A stretch of DNA of 16,669 nt from Acidobacteriota bacterium (GCA_029863825.1 JAOTUP010000010.1:1-16669); one strand, 5' to 3'. Counted from the first letter of the stretch, positions 1 to 6,757 are shown. Translations and numbers: made by a program. Notes: a model not told the origin generated them from the sequence alone.

Positions 1-1
1 C

Positions 2-193
2 CGGTCCCTCGAAGAACACCTTCTTTCAGAACTCGAGGTCGACGTCTTACAGGGTGCGAATCCGCCACGACAGGTCTCGGAGTTCTTGCTAAGATCCGGC
101 GCATCCGAATCGGGCAAAAACGCGGGAGGCGGAATGGCCAGCCCTGAGGACATATGGTCTCCCATTGCGCAACGCACGGGGATCAGGACGTGA
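2..193 (+). CDS. C-terminal end of an unrecognised protein (cut by left edge)
   Basis: Frame 2 is open from the window edge to a TGA at 191-193, giving 63 residues of C-terminus (starts RSLEEHLLSELE, ends SPIAQRTGIRT). The stretch is hydrophilic with no membrane segment. I do not recognise the family. Its TGA overlaps the GTG at 190 of the STAS gene by four bases (GTGA), the usual sign of translational coupling, which is the main reason to believe the frame is real. The partner gene being a STAS anti-sigma antagonist suggests, weakly, a regulatory or envelope-associated operon. A short ATG-initiated peptide at 134 in the same frame is an alternative, but the frame is open well upstream of it. 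Confidence 0.6.
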   Translation, partial: RSLEEHLLSELEVDVLQGANPPRQVSEFLLRSGASESGKNAGGGMASPEDIWSPIAQRTGIRT

Positions 194-534
194 GAATCAC
201 TCAGCGCGAACGAGGTGGCGTCACCATTCTCGACCTCGACGGCAAGCTCTCCATCAGCGGCGGCGATGTCGCGTTCCGCGAAGCGCTGGAGAGACTTCTC
301 TCCAGCGGCGAGACGATGATCCTCGTCAACCTCCGTAGCCTCAGATCCATGGACTCCTCAGGTCTCGGCGAGATCATCGCCGCCAAAGCCGCAGCCGCGG
401 CCAGCGGCGCCACGATCAAGCTTCTCCACGTCGAAGACAAAGTGCGTCAGGTGATCTCTCTCACACACTTGATCGGCGTCTTCGAGACCTTCGATGACGA
501 GATCGACGCCATCGCCAGCTTCAGTCAAACCTGA
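190..534 (+). CDS. STAS-domain anti-sigma factor antagonist (SpoIIAA/RsbV-like)
   Basis: A 114-residue protein that is a single STAS domain. The family binds a GHKL-type anti-sigma kinase and releases a sigma factor; its activity is switched by phosphorylation of a serine. Visible support: the N-terminal strand GVTILDLDGKLSISGG, then the signature MDSSGLGEI, with S56/S57 as the phosphorylatable serine pair, and a C-terminal helix after IKLLHV. Length matches the family (about 110). I chose the GTG at 190 because it overlaps the upstream stop by four bases and begins right before the domain; an ATG at 154 with GAGGA just upstream would add 12 non-conserved residues. No kinase or sigma gene is present in the window, so the partner is unknown. 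The STAS assignment is strong; the exact pathway is not. Confidence 0.88.
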   Translation: MRITQRERGGVTILDLDGKLSISGGDVAFREALERLLSSGETMILVNLRSLRSMDSSGLGEIIAAKAAAAASGATIKLLHVEDKVRQVISLTHLIGVFETFDDEIDAIASFSQT

Positions 535-729
535 AGATTGTGGCCGTTGCACCCAAGATGAGGCGCCGAGCCGGCGAAGGCCTCGCAGGTGCTGGGGTCC
601 GTACCCTGAGTCGGCGCCCGCCCGCTATCGTCATCAGATGACAACTCGCTGCGGCGCCCTGGCAGATCTTTCAAGCAACGATGAGCCGGGCAAACCCAAG
701 GAATTTTGAGATGGTCGAACGAACAGCGT
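535..729. other. Convergent intergenic spacer (STAS gene / mtnA)
   Basis: 195 bases between two converging stops. It holds a small perfect stem (CGCCG/CGGCG, three-base loop, 564-576) without a T run, so I cannot call a clear terminator. No convincing ORF or RNA gene is seen. Confidence 0.4.
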
Positions 730-1797
730 CTACGACTTCTGACTCGCCAGCGCGAGAGCGATCGCTTCGGTGAACGGCGGCTCGAGCACACCGACGTCGG
801 TGATGATAGCGGTCACCAATTCGTGCGGCGTGACGTCGAATGCGAAATTGGCAGCCGGCGCATTCTCGGGTGCAATGATCGCACCGAAGACATCGGTCAC
901 CTCATCGCCTGAGCGCTCCTCGATCGGAATCTCGTTGCCGGTCGGCGTCGCGGGATCGATTGTCGACAACGGCGCCGCGACATAAAACGGCACACCGTGG
1001 CGGTTCGCCATGACCGCGACGGTATAGGTCCCAATCTTGTTGGCGGTGTCGCCGTTGGCGGCGATCCGATCAGCGCCAAGCACGACTCGCTCGACGAGGC
1101 CGCGCGACATGAGCGAACCGACGCTCGAATCGGTCACCAGCTTGTAGGGGATACCGAGGCGTCCGAGCTCCCAGGCGGTGAGCCGCGCTCCTTGTAGCAG
1201 CGGTCGCGTTTCGTCCACCCACACGTGTGAGATCTTTCCCTGATCGAAGCTCGACTGGATGACACCCAGTGCCGTGCCGTAGCCGCCGGTTGCCAATGCG
1301 CCGGTGTTGCAGTGCGTCAGCACCCGGTCGTTGGCGCGAAAGAGCTCCGCCCCGAAGGCGCCGATCCTGCGACAGGACTCGATGTCCTCACGGTGAACGC
1401 GCTTCGCCCATTCGAGAAGTGCCGCGATTCGACCTTCGTCGCCGTCGCCCACCGAGGCGGCGAAGATCTCGCGCCCTTTGTCGATCGCCCATCGCAGGTT
1501 CACGGCCGTCGGCCTGGTGGCACCGAGAAACTCCGCCACCTCCTCGAAGCGCTCGTCCAGGGTCTGGTCATCTCTCTTCGTCTCGAGGCCGACGACGAGT
1601 CCATACGCGGCCGACACACCGATTGCCGGAGCGCCGCGCACCGAAAGTCGATAGATCGCTGCTGCCACGTCCTCCGGTGTGGCGCAGTCGAGCCATACCT
1701 CTTCGCTCGGCAAGCGAGTCTGGTCCAGAAGCTTGAGACCGTGGTCCCAGCGAATAGGGGAGAAGGTCTCGGCGGCGGGAATCGTCTCAGGACTCAT
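730..1797 (-). CDS. mtnA: Methylthioribose-1-phosphate isomerase
   Basis: A 355-residue cytoplasmic enzyme converting 5-methylthioribose-1-phosphate to 5-methylthioribulose-1-phosphate in methionine salvage. It belongs to the eIF2B-related aldose/ketose isomerase fold. Diagnostic motifs: VRGAPAIGV (53-61), THCNTGALATGGYGTA (161-176) with the catalytic-type Cys163, DETRPLLQGARLTAWEL, and GADRIAANGDTANKIGTY (241-258) with the catalytic-type Asp243. Length is typical (about 350). No other mtn genes are nearby, so it may act with dispersed partners or in related 5'-deoxy-sugar salvage. The ATG has no recognisable ribosome binding site; instead TAGAAT lies eight bases upstream, as expected for a leaderless transcript. 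Divergent from the lipoprotein gene at 1869. Confidence 0.95.
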   Translation of the reverse strand: MSPETIPAAETFSPIRWDHGLKLLDQTRLPSEEVWLDCATPEDVAAAIYRLSVRGAPAIGVSAAYGLVVGLETKRDDQTLDERFEEVAEFLGATRPTAVNLRWAIDKGREIFAASVGDGDEGRIAALLEWAKRVHREDIESCRRIGAFGAELFRANDRVLTHCNTGALATGGYGTALGVIQSSFDQGKISHVWVDETRPLLQGARLTAWELGRLGIPYKLVTDSSVGSLMSRGLVERVVLGADRIAANGDTANKIGTYTVAVMANRHGVPFYVAAPLSTIDPATPTGNEIPIEERSGDEVTDVFGAIIAPENAPAANFAFDVTPHELVTAIITDVGVLEPPFTEAIALALASQKS

Positions 1798-1805
1798 AGA
1801 CAGCT

Positions 1806-1811
1806 ATTCTA
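1806..1811 (-). promoter_or_regulatory. Putative -10 element of mtnA (leaderless)
   Basis: On the minus strand the sequence reads GGCTAGAAT, then eight bases, then the mtnA ATG. TAGAAT fits a -10 hexamer and would put the transcript start at or next to the start codon. No good -35 is visible. The same arrangement occurs before rsmG and the first lepB. Confidence 0.5.
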
Positions 1812-1868
1812 GCCAGTCTCGAAGCCGCCGCACGCCCATCTTCACAACGGCTGCGGCCCTTTGAGATT

Positions 1869-2768
1869 ATGAGACGAGTTGCCATGATGATCTTCTGTGG
1901 AGCCAGGAATCGAACGCCAGCTCTCATCGCTGCGCTTGCTCTGGTAGCAAGCCTTCTCGTGGCCGGCTGCGCGGATGCCGAAGCGCCCGCCGTCGACGAC
2001 GGCAAGAAGCTCTCGATTACCTATCTGGCGAACGAAGGATTCCTGCTGCAAGTGGGGGAGTCGGCGATTCTCATCGATGCCCTTTTCGGCGACGGGCTCT
2101 CCGGCTACCAGGTGGTTCCGCCGGCGATCAGGAGTGAGCTCGAGGCCGGCGAGGGTCGCTTTCAGGCTGTCGACTGTGTGCTGGTGACTCATGCCCACGC
2201 CGATCATTTCGACGCGAGCGCCGTGGCGCGCTTCCTCGCCGCTCGCCCGGCGCAGCTCATCTCGACACGAGAGGTCGTCGAGGCTGTTGGTGCCCCGAGC
2301 GACGAGCCCGCCGGACCCGAGCCCCGCTGGTATCGGCCGCCACGCGGCGAGATCGAACGCACAGACTGCGGCAGCGCCGCAGTCTCCCTGCTTTCTCTCC
2401 ATCATGGGCACCTGATGGTGAAGAACCTCGGGTTCATCATCGAAATCGCCGGTTTTCGCATTCTCCACGTCGGTGACACTTCGGTTCGAGCCGATGAAAT
2501 CCGTCCCTACGCACTCCCAACGCTCGATCTCGATGTCGCCATTTTGCCCGCGTGGCTCTTGGGCGAAGAAGCCCGGCTGCCCGTCGTCGAAGAGATCGCC
2601 GCCCGCCACGTTGTCGCTATGCATCTGCCTCGCGACGATGCTCCGCAGTCCTGGTTCGGCAATGCAGGGTCGCTCGACCGTCAGATCGACGAGATTCGCC
2701 GGCGAGTTCCCGGTGCCTGGATCCCCACCGAGCCGTTGGCGACAGAGCGCTTCGCCCGTCCGCACTGA
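1869..2768 (+). CDS. Metallo-beta-lactamase-fold hydrolase, probable lipoprotein
   Basis: A 299-residue protein with an N-terminal hydrophobic segment ending in a lipobox (LLVAGC, Cys34), so probably acylated and anchored in an envelope membrane. The rest is an MBL fold of the UlaG/UPF0173-like type: THAHADH (His108, His110, Asp112, His113), a later metal-ligand candidate in LHHGH (178-181), VGDTS with Asp203, and MHLPRD with His252. That set would bind two metals. The substrate cannot be told from sequence; the family includes lactonases, phosphodiesterases and unknowns. ATGs at 1884 and 1887 are alternative starts that keep the signal segment; none has a clear ribosome binding site. It is divergent from mtnA with 71 bases between, so a shared control region is possible. 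Confidence 0.85.
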   Translation: MRRVAMMIFCGARNRTPALIAALALVASLLVAGCADAEAPAVDDGKKLSITYLANEGFLLQVGESAILIDALFGDGLSGYQVVPPAIRSELEAGEGRFQAVDCVLVTHAHADHFDASAVARFLAARPAQLISTREVVEAVGAPSDEPAGPEPRWYRPPRGEIERTDCGSAAVSLLSLHHGHLMVKNLGFIIEIAGFRILHVGDTSVRADEIRPYALPTLDLDVAILPAWLLGEEARLPVVEEIAARHVVAMHLPRDDAPQSWFGNAGSLDRQIDEIRRRVPGAWIPTEPLATERFARPH

Positions 2769-2997
2769 GGAGCGACGCCGGTTCGGCAACCCTCGTACGA
2801 TCGCGGAGCGGTTCACCGCCGGTCCCGGACTCGAGCGACAGTCTCATCGGCGCCCTTCGAGCGACGCCTCTACTCTCACCGCGGACTGCTAGACTCCCGC
2901 CCACCGGCCGCGACGGCGGAGGACTCTGTCTCACTTAAGAGCTCAGCCACGGCCCCCTCGCGTGTGCGTCGGGCTCGTCGCCGGAAGGAGTTCTGCG
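2769..2997. other. Upstream region of the transsulfuration gene
   Basis: 229 bases between the lipoprotein gene and the PLP enzyme gene. I searched it for a SAM-type riboswitch or T-box and saw none. A TGCTAGACT string (2887-2895) could be an extended -10, but no -35 accompanies it. Holds the strong ribosome binding site GGAAGGAG at 2983-2990. Confidence 0.35.
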
Positions 2998-4158
2998 ATG
3001 AAAGGCGATCCTCGAACGAGAGCGTTCTCCACCCGCGCCATCCACGCCGGGCAGCCTCCAGATCCCTCCACGGGATCGGTGGCAGTGCCGATCTACCAAA
3101 CATCCACCTATGTTTACGAAGAACTGGGAAAGCACAAGGGATACGAGTACGCGAGAGTTCAAAACCCGACACGCGCGGCGCTCGAGTCGAACTTGGCCAC
3201 GCTTGAAGATGGCCTCGCCGGCCACGCTTTCGCCTCGGGCATGTCGGCGATCTCGACCCTCATGACGCTGCTCGAGGCCGGCGAGCACACGGTGTGCTCG
3301 CGCGATGTCTACGGTGGCACGTTTCGCTTTTTCCACCAGGTGCTCGAGCGCTATGACCTGAGTTTCAGTTGGGTGGACTCGACCCGCCTCGACGCCGTCG
3401 CCGAGGCTATGACCGACAGAACACGCCTGGTCTACATTGAGACGCCCACCAATCCGATGATGGAGATCACGGACATCGCCGGCGTTGCCGAGATCGCTCA
3501 CTCGAGAGGTGCGATTCTGGCGGTCGACAATACGTTCATGTCGCCCTATTTCCAGCGACCGCTCGAGCTCGGAGCGGATGTGGTGATTCACTCGACGACG
3601 AAATTTCTCAACGGTCACAGTGATTCGATCGGCGGTGCGCTGATTTCCAAGCGTGTCGACCACGCCGACTGGTTCGCCTTCGTGCAGAAGTCTGTAGGCG
3701 CCATTCTCTCCCCCTTCGACAGCTTTCTCGTGCTGCGCGGCATCAAGACATTGGCGGTGCGAATGGAGCAGCACGAATCGAGCGGCCGACGTCTCGCCGA
3801 GTTTCTCGTCACTCATCCGAAAGTCGAGACGGTGCTCTATCCGGGCCTCATCGATCATCCGGGGTACGAAATCCAGAGGCGCCAGGCAACGGGATTTGGT
3901 GCTCTCATCTCATTCGACCTCGGGAGCTATCAGGCTGCCAAGACCCTGCTCGATGCGGTGGAAGTGATGAGCCTGGCCGAGAGCCTAGGTGGTGTCGAGA
4001 CCCTTATCTCGCACCCGGCGTCGATGACTCATGCGTCGGTGCCCGCCGCGCGACGCGCCGATCTCGGCATCGGTGAGGGATTGGTTCGGATATCGGTCGG
4101 GCTCGAAGACGCGGACGATCTCATGGCCGATCTCGAGCACGGCTTGGCGCGCATCTGA
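2998..4158 (+). CDS. Cystathionine gamma-synthase / gamma-lyase family PLP enzyme
   Basis: A 386-residue cytoplasmic Cys/Met-metabolism PLP-dependent enzyme (fold type I). Seen in order: YQTSTYVYE (33-41), YARVQNPTRAALE (51-63), FASGMSAIS (78-86) that holds the cofactor phosphate, VDNTFMSPYFQRPLELGAD with Asp177 for the PLP nitrogen, HSTTKFLNGHSD with the Schiff-base Lys202, and the C-terminal ETLISHPASMTHA and VRISVGLED. These are shared by cystathionine gamma-synthase, gamma-lyase and some O-acetyl- or O-succinylhomoserine sulfhydrylases, so I do not pick metB or metC. The ATG at 2998 is preceded by GGAAGGAG at seven bases. An in-frame GTG at 2962 would add 12 residues with no homology. Its stop lies 25 bases from the converging cutA stop. 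Confidence 0.93.
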   Translation: MKGDPRTRAFSTRAIHAGQPPDPSTGSVAVPIYQTSTYVYEELGKHKGYEYARVQNPTRAALESNLATLEDGLAGHAFASGMSAISTLMTLLEAGEHTVCSRDVYGGTFRFFHQVLERYDLSFSWVDSTRLDAVAEAMTDRTRLVYIETPTNPMMEITDIAGVAEIAHSRGAILAVDNTFMSPYFQRPLELGADVVIHSTTKFLNGHSDSIGGALISKRVDHADWFAFVQKSVGAILSPFDSFLVLRGIKTLAVRMEQHESSGRRLAEFLVTHPKVETVLYPGLIDHPGYEIQRRQATGFGALISFDLGSYQAAKTLLDAVEVMSLAESLGGVETLISHPASMTHASVPAARRADLGIGEGLVRISVGLEDADDLMADLEHGLARI

Positions 4159-4183
4159 CCCAGGACTCGAGCGGCGCCGAAGG

Positions 4184-4531
4184 TCAGCCCGCTTCGTGCT
4201 CTTCGTCGAATCCGTCTTTCGCCACACACTCGCCGATCCAGCGCAGGAACCCGGGCTCGCCGTCGCTCACCTTGAACGAGAGAATCTCCGGCAATTCATA
4301 GCTGTGAAGCTCGCGAATCGCGACCTCGATCGCCGGGTATTCCTCCGCCGCGCTCTTGATGACGAGAAGGTACTCGCTGTCTTCGCAGACCTTGCCTTGC
4401 CAACGGTAGACCGATCGCAGCACAGGAACGATGTTGACGCAAGCGGCGTGCCGCCTGACCACGATCTCCCGCGCCAGACGATTCGCCTCGTCTTCGGTGC
4501 CGACTGTCGTGACCACGACGATCGCCTTCAT
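4184..4531 (-). CDS. cutA: CutA, divalent-ion tolerance protein
   Basis: A 115-residue small trimeric protein of the CutA1 family, linked to metal tolerance in E. coli but of unclear biochemical role. Support: the opening strand MKAIVVVTTVGTEDEANRLAREIV, the central RRHAACVNIVPVLRSVYRWQGK, and the family signature HSYELPEILSF near the C-terminus. Length matches the family. Chosen start ATG 4531 follows GGGCGAG; the frame extends upstream to 4585, but those 18 residues are not family sequence. A TATCTT nine bases upstream could alternatively be a -10 for a near-leaderless message. It is the last gene of a minus-strand group after the comEA-like gene and the pseudopilin, 78 bases after the latter. 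Confidence 0.92.
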   Translation of the reverse strand: MKAIVVVTTVGTEDEANRLAREIVVRRHAACVNIVPVLRSVYRWQGKVCEDSEYLLVIKSAAEEYPAIEVAIRELHSYELPEILSFKVSDGEPGFLRWIGECVAKDGFDEEHEAG

Positions 4532-4609
4532 CTCGCCCGCAAGATACTGCACCCGGCGAAGCCAGGTCAATGTGTCCTCCGTCACGATGACGGCTTGGTG
4601 GCGCGCTGC

Positions 4610-5203
4610 TCAACGCCAGCGCTCACCTTGCGGGTCGTATTGCAGGATCTTCACCTTCCCCGTCCGGCCGAAAACGCGCACGACCACCAAATGGTGGCGG
4701 CCGTCCGTCAGATACAACGATCCCGGGGTCGATCCGCCAAGCGGGCTGAACGAAGCGAGGTCTGAGCGGTTGAAGCGGATGGGGTCCTCGAGCCTGTCGA
4801 GGTGTCGGCGGGGATCACCGGGGTCTCGAGGTCGGATGTCCCGTGGGAATCCGAACCCGACCCGGCTACCGAAGTGCTGCAGTTGGCGCGGGAGCCCGTT
4901 GCGCGGATCGACCCCGGTGGTGATATCTCGAGTGAGCACTCCGTCGCCGTCACCGTCCTCGTACAAAGTGAAGCTGACGCTGCCGTTCCGCGCGGTGCGA
5001 AACTTGACGCCGACATTGACACCCAGTCGAATCGCGGTGCCGCGCGCCAATCGCAGTGCGCCAACCAGCTCATAGGCCGCCAGGCGAACGCGAAGACCGG
5101 CGCTCCAGGCAGCAACTCGGGGGACGAGCGCAGACAGAAACAGAGCAATGGCAGCTACCAGCAATAGTTCGGTGAGGGTAAAGCCTCGAGAACGGAATCT
5201 CAT
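4610..5203 (-). CDS. Type IV pilin-like pseudopilin (GspH/FimT type)
   Basis: A 197-residue protein with a class III prepilin leader: MRFRSRG then FTLTELLLVAAIALFLSALVP, with cleavage expected after Gly7, mature Phe at +1 and the required Glu at +5 (E12). The hydrophobic helix is followed by a GspH/FimT-like region: ARGTAIRLGVNVGVKF, then FTLYEDGDGDGVLTRDI, an acidic run that could bind calcium, and GSLYLTDGRHHLVVVRVFGRTGKVKILQYD near the end. It would be a minor pilin in a type IV pilus or type II secretion machine, processed by a prepilin peptidase not in this window. The ATG has AAGGAG upstream. It follows the comEA-like gene by 62 bases in the same operon, which favours a DNA-uptake or pilus role over secretion, as an inference. 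Confidence 0.88.
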   Translation of the reverse strand: MRFRSRGFTLTELLLVAAIALFLSALVPRVAAWSAGLRVRLAAYELVGALRLARGTAIRLGVNVGVKFRTARNGSVSFTLYEDGDGDGVLTRDITTGVDPRNGLPRQLQHFGSRVGFGFPRDIRPRDPGDPRRHLDRLEDPIRFNRSDLASFSPLGGSTPGSLYLTDGRHHLVVVRVFGRTGKVKILQYDPQGERWR

Positions 5204-5227
5204 CGCTACTCCTTGATCGTCGAAAGT

Positions 5228-5260
5228 GGCGGAGAGGCGACGACGAGCCGCCCCTCCGCC
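5228..5260 (-). other. Hairpin between comEA-like and pseudopilin genes
   Basis: Stem of 12 pairs with one mismatch (arms 5228-5239 and 5249-5260, nine-base loop). There is no T run on either strand, so a message-processing or stability stem inside the operon is likelier than a terminator. Confidence 0.5.
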
Positions 5261-5265
5261 GCAGC

Positions 5266-5610
5266 TCATTCGGCCTCTTCCGCACTCGCGGCGCGCGGCA
5301 CCTTGACCTTTTCCGTCAGCGTCGTCTCTCCGTCGATAGAGACCCAGGGCTCGATCAGCCCGAAGGTCTTCTCTCCGATACCCTCGACCAGCATGAGATC
5401 TTCGGCATCGGTGAAGCGACCGTTCTTGTCGCGGAACTCGATGATGCGACTCGCCACGACCGAGCCGACGCGCGGCAGCAGCGCCAACTCCTCGGCGTCG
5501 GCGCTGTTGATGTTCACCGTGCCGGTCGCGGCGACGGTCGGCAGAGCCGCGAGCGCGAGCAGCGCGAATACGAAACAGGCGGCGATCTTTTTTTGATGTG
5601 TCATTGACAT
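5266..5610 (-). CDS. ComEA-like secreted helix-hairpin-helix protein
   Basis: A 114-residue protein: basic start, hydrophobic signal segment (KKIAACFVFALLALAALPTVAA, roughly 7-28), then two helix-hairpin-helix units: VNINSADAEELALLPRVGSVVASRIIEFRDKNG and FTDAEDLMLVEGIGEKTFGLIEPW. This is the ComEA DNA-binding domain that pulls incoming double-stranded DNA across the envelope in competent bacteria. The acidic tail AEEAE is outside the domain. GAAAGGAAAT precedes the ATG at 5610 closely; a second ATG at 5604 has more comfortable spacing, so the start is uncertain by two residues. First real gene of the minus-strand group with the pseudopilin and cutA. Some ComEA-like proteins in non-competent bacteria have no known role, so the function is inferred. 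Confidence 0.88.
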   Translation of the reverse strand: MSMTHQKKIAACFVFALLALAALPTVAATGTVNINSADAEELALLPRVGSVVASRIIEFRDKNGRFTDAEDLMLVEGIGEKTFGLIEPWVSIDGETTLTEKVKVPRAASAEEAE

Positions 5611-5751
5611 ATTTCCTTTCAGTTCGTGTTGATGATGAGTTCTTCGTGTTCGATCGATTTCGACGTCTTGTCTCGACGCTGTCGACTGCCTGCCGGACCA
5701 GCGTCTCCGAACCAACTTTCCCTATTCCGTCCATACCTCCTTTCTCCGGTT

Positions 5752-5765
5752 AACGCGTACGCGTT
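5752..5765. repeat. Perfect 14-bp palindrome
   Basis: AACGCGTACGCGTT is its own reverse complement. It lies just upstream of the strong minus-strand ribosome binding site at 5735-5743, a position suited to an operator for the comEA-like operon. Confidence 0.6.
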
Positions 5766-5780
5766 GCCATAGATCAATCT

Positions 5781-5799
5781 CTCTGCCAACTCGGCAGAG
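5781..5799. repeat. Seven-pair hairpin
   Basis: CTCTGCC, five-base loop, GGCAGAG. No T run follows on either strand. May be an operator dyad or a stem in the comEA leader. Confidence 0.45.
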
Positions 5800-5865
5800 C
5801 TGCGATAAGTTCTTTTGTGTAAGGAAGATGCGCGTTTTCAAGCCGGCGGCACAGCAGCCGCTGGC

Positions 5866-5881
5866 GTCAAACGATCTTGAC
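5866..5881. promoter_or_regulatory. Operator-like dyad, copy 1
   Basis: GTCAAACGATCTTGAC: arms GTCAA/TTGAC around six bases. It matches the dyad at 5958-5973 in 13 of 16 positions, and both are followed by C. Confidence 0.45.
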
Positions 5882-5957
5882 CGGCGAGACCTCTCGCCGT
5901 TCACCGGTCGTGATCTCGAGGCGCGGAGCCAACGCGACGCAACGGCCCAAGGCGCTT

Positions 5958-5973
5958 GTCAAGTCATCTTGAC
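5958..5973. promoter_or_regulatory. Operator-like dyad, copy 2
   Basis: GTCAAGTCATCTTGAC: perfect arms GTCAAG/CTTGAC around four bases, 92 bases from copy 1. TCTTGAC occurs two more times without the dyad (5986 and 6060). Confidence 0.45.
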
Positions 5974-6031
5974 CGCCGCACAATGTCTTGACAGAGATCT
6001 CCCGCGTCGAGCTGTGGTCGGCTCGCGGGCT

Positions 6032-6043
6032 GGCATCGATGCC
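6032..6043. repeat. Perfect 12-bp palindrome upstream of lepB
   Basis: GGCATCGATGCC is its own reverse complement and ends 11 bases before the proposed -10 of the first lepB gene, roughly where a -35 would lie. A regulator bound there would affect initiation. Confidence 0.5.
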
Positions 6044-6054
6044 TCGGTTTCGCA

Positions 6055-6060
6055 TACAGT
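6055..6060 (+). promoter_or_regulatory. Putative -10 element of lepB (leaderless)
   Basis: TACAGT followed by exactly eight bases and the ATG at 6069. No Shine-Dalgarno sequence lies before this ATG. The geometry equals that of mtnA and rsmG. Confidence 0.45.
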
Positions 6061-6068
6061 CTTGACCT

Positions 6069-6749
6069 ATGCCCGAACGGCGCTCGACATTTCGCGAATA
6101 CCTCGAAGCTCTCCTGATTGCCGCGATCTTTCTCGGCTTCACGAATTCGTTCGTCGTCAAGACGTTCTACATTCCCAGCGCTTCGATGGAGGACACGCTT
6201 CTCATCGGCGATCATCTCTTCGTCAATCGATTCATCTTCGGGCCTGCGTCGTCGCTCGAGAGAACCTTGCTTCCATCGCGCGGCGTGGCGCGCGGCGATG
6301 TCGTGATCTTCAAGTCGCCAGAGCGACCTTCGGTCGACATGGTGAAGCGTTGCGTCGGCCTGCCCGGAGACACCATCGAGGTGGTAGACAAAGATCTCTA
6401 CATCAACGGCACTTGGGTCGAGGATTCTTCCTACGCGGCTCACCGCGACAGCCAGGTTCTTCCCGGCACCTTCCGGCGGCGCGACAACTTCGGTCCCTAC
6501 ACCGTGCCCCCTGACGCGTACTTCTGTCTCGGAGACAACCGCGACCACTCCTACGACTCGCGGTTCTGGGGAACCGTCCCGGCGCACTATGTCAAGGGGC
6601 GCGCTTTTCTTGTGTACTGGTCCTTCGGCGGTGAGACGCCGGATGGCAACTGGCCGGGATGGGGCGAGAAGGTCCGTCAGCTGGGACGGACGGTCGCCGG
6701 CTTCGTCACCCGCACGCGGTGGCGTCGGACCCTCCATCTGGTGCGCTAG
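6069..6749 (+). CDS. lepB: Type I signal peptidase (first of a tandem pair)
   Basis: A 226-residue membrane-bound serine protease that removes signal peptides from secreted proteins outside the cytoplasmic membrane. One N-terminal transmembrane helix (about 12-30) leads into the S26 domain: YIPSASMEDTLLIGDHLFVNRF with nucleophile Ser39; RGDVVIFK; DMVKRCVGLPGDTIEV with general base Lys93; and CLGDNRDHSYDSRFWGTVP near the C-terminus. All catalytic boxes are intact. The protein ends TRWRRTLHLVR, a tail shared with the next gene. There is no ribosome binding site before the ATG. Eight bases separate its stop from the GTG of the second lepB, so the two are cotranscribed and arose by duplication. 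Confidence 0.96.
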   Translation: MPERRSTFREYLEALLIAAIFLGFTNSFVVKTFYIPSASMEDTLLIGDHLFVNRFIFGPASSLERTLLPSRGVARGDVVIFKSPERPSVDMVKRCVGLPGDTIEVVDKDLYINGTWVEDSSYAAHRDSQVLPGTFRRRDNFGPYTVPPDAYFCLGDNRDHSYDSRFWGTVPAHYVKGRAFLVYWSFGGETPDGNWPGWGEKVRQLGRTVAGFVTRTRWRRTLHLVR

Positions 6750-6757
6750 GTTCGCTC

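Larger units (their letters stand above)
5611..6068. other. Palindrome-rich divergent control region (comEA-like / lepB)
   Basis: 458 bases between diverging genes. It contains, left to right: a near-perfect ribosome binding site on the minus strand (AAAGGAGGT, 5735-5743) before an ATG at 5734; a perfect 14-bp palindrome AACGCGTACGCGTT; a seven-pair hairpin CTCTGCC/GGCAGAG; two related 16-bp dyads ending in CTTGAC; a perfect 12-bp palindrome GGCATCGATGCC; and a likely -10 right before lepB. I see no convincing protein gene on either strand, but the element density suggests regulated divergent promoters. Confidence 0.55.

Noticed and set aside
564..576. Terminator between the STAS gene and mtnA
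   Set aside because: Stem of only five pairs and no T run on either strand.
2769..2997. SAM riboswitch or T-box before the transsulfuration gene
   Set aside because: No conserved core or terminator-like T run was found by eye.
5722..5904. Small minus-strand protein covering the upstream part of the comEA control region
   Set aside because: Arg-rich, no ribosome binding site at its start, and it runs through the palindrome and hairpin; no sign of coding.
5988..5993. TTGACA as a -35 element for lepB
   Set aside because: At 16-18 bases downstream there is no -10-like hexamer, and the better -10 candidate (6055) lies far beyond normal spacing.
5964..6737. Long open frame on the minus strand opposite the first lepB
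   Set aside because: Arg/Asp/Val-rich translation with no motif, fully opposite a confident gene; a usual by-product of GC-rich codon use. The same holds for minus-strand frames at 1842-2816, 2935-3858 and 10530-11372.
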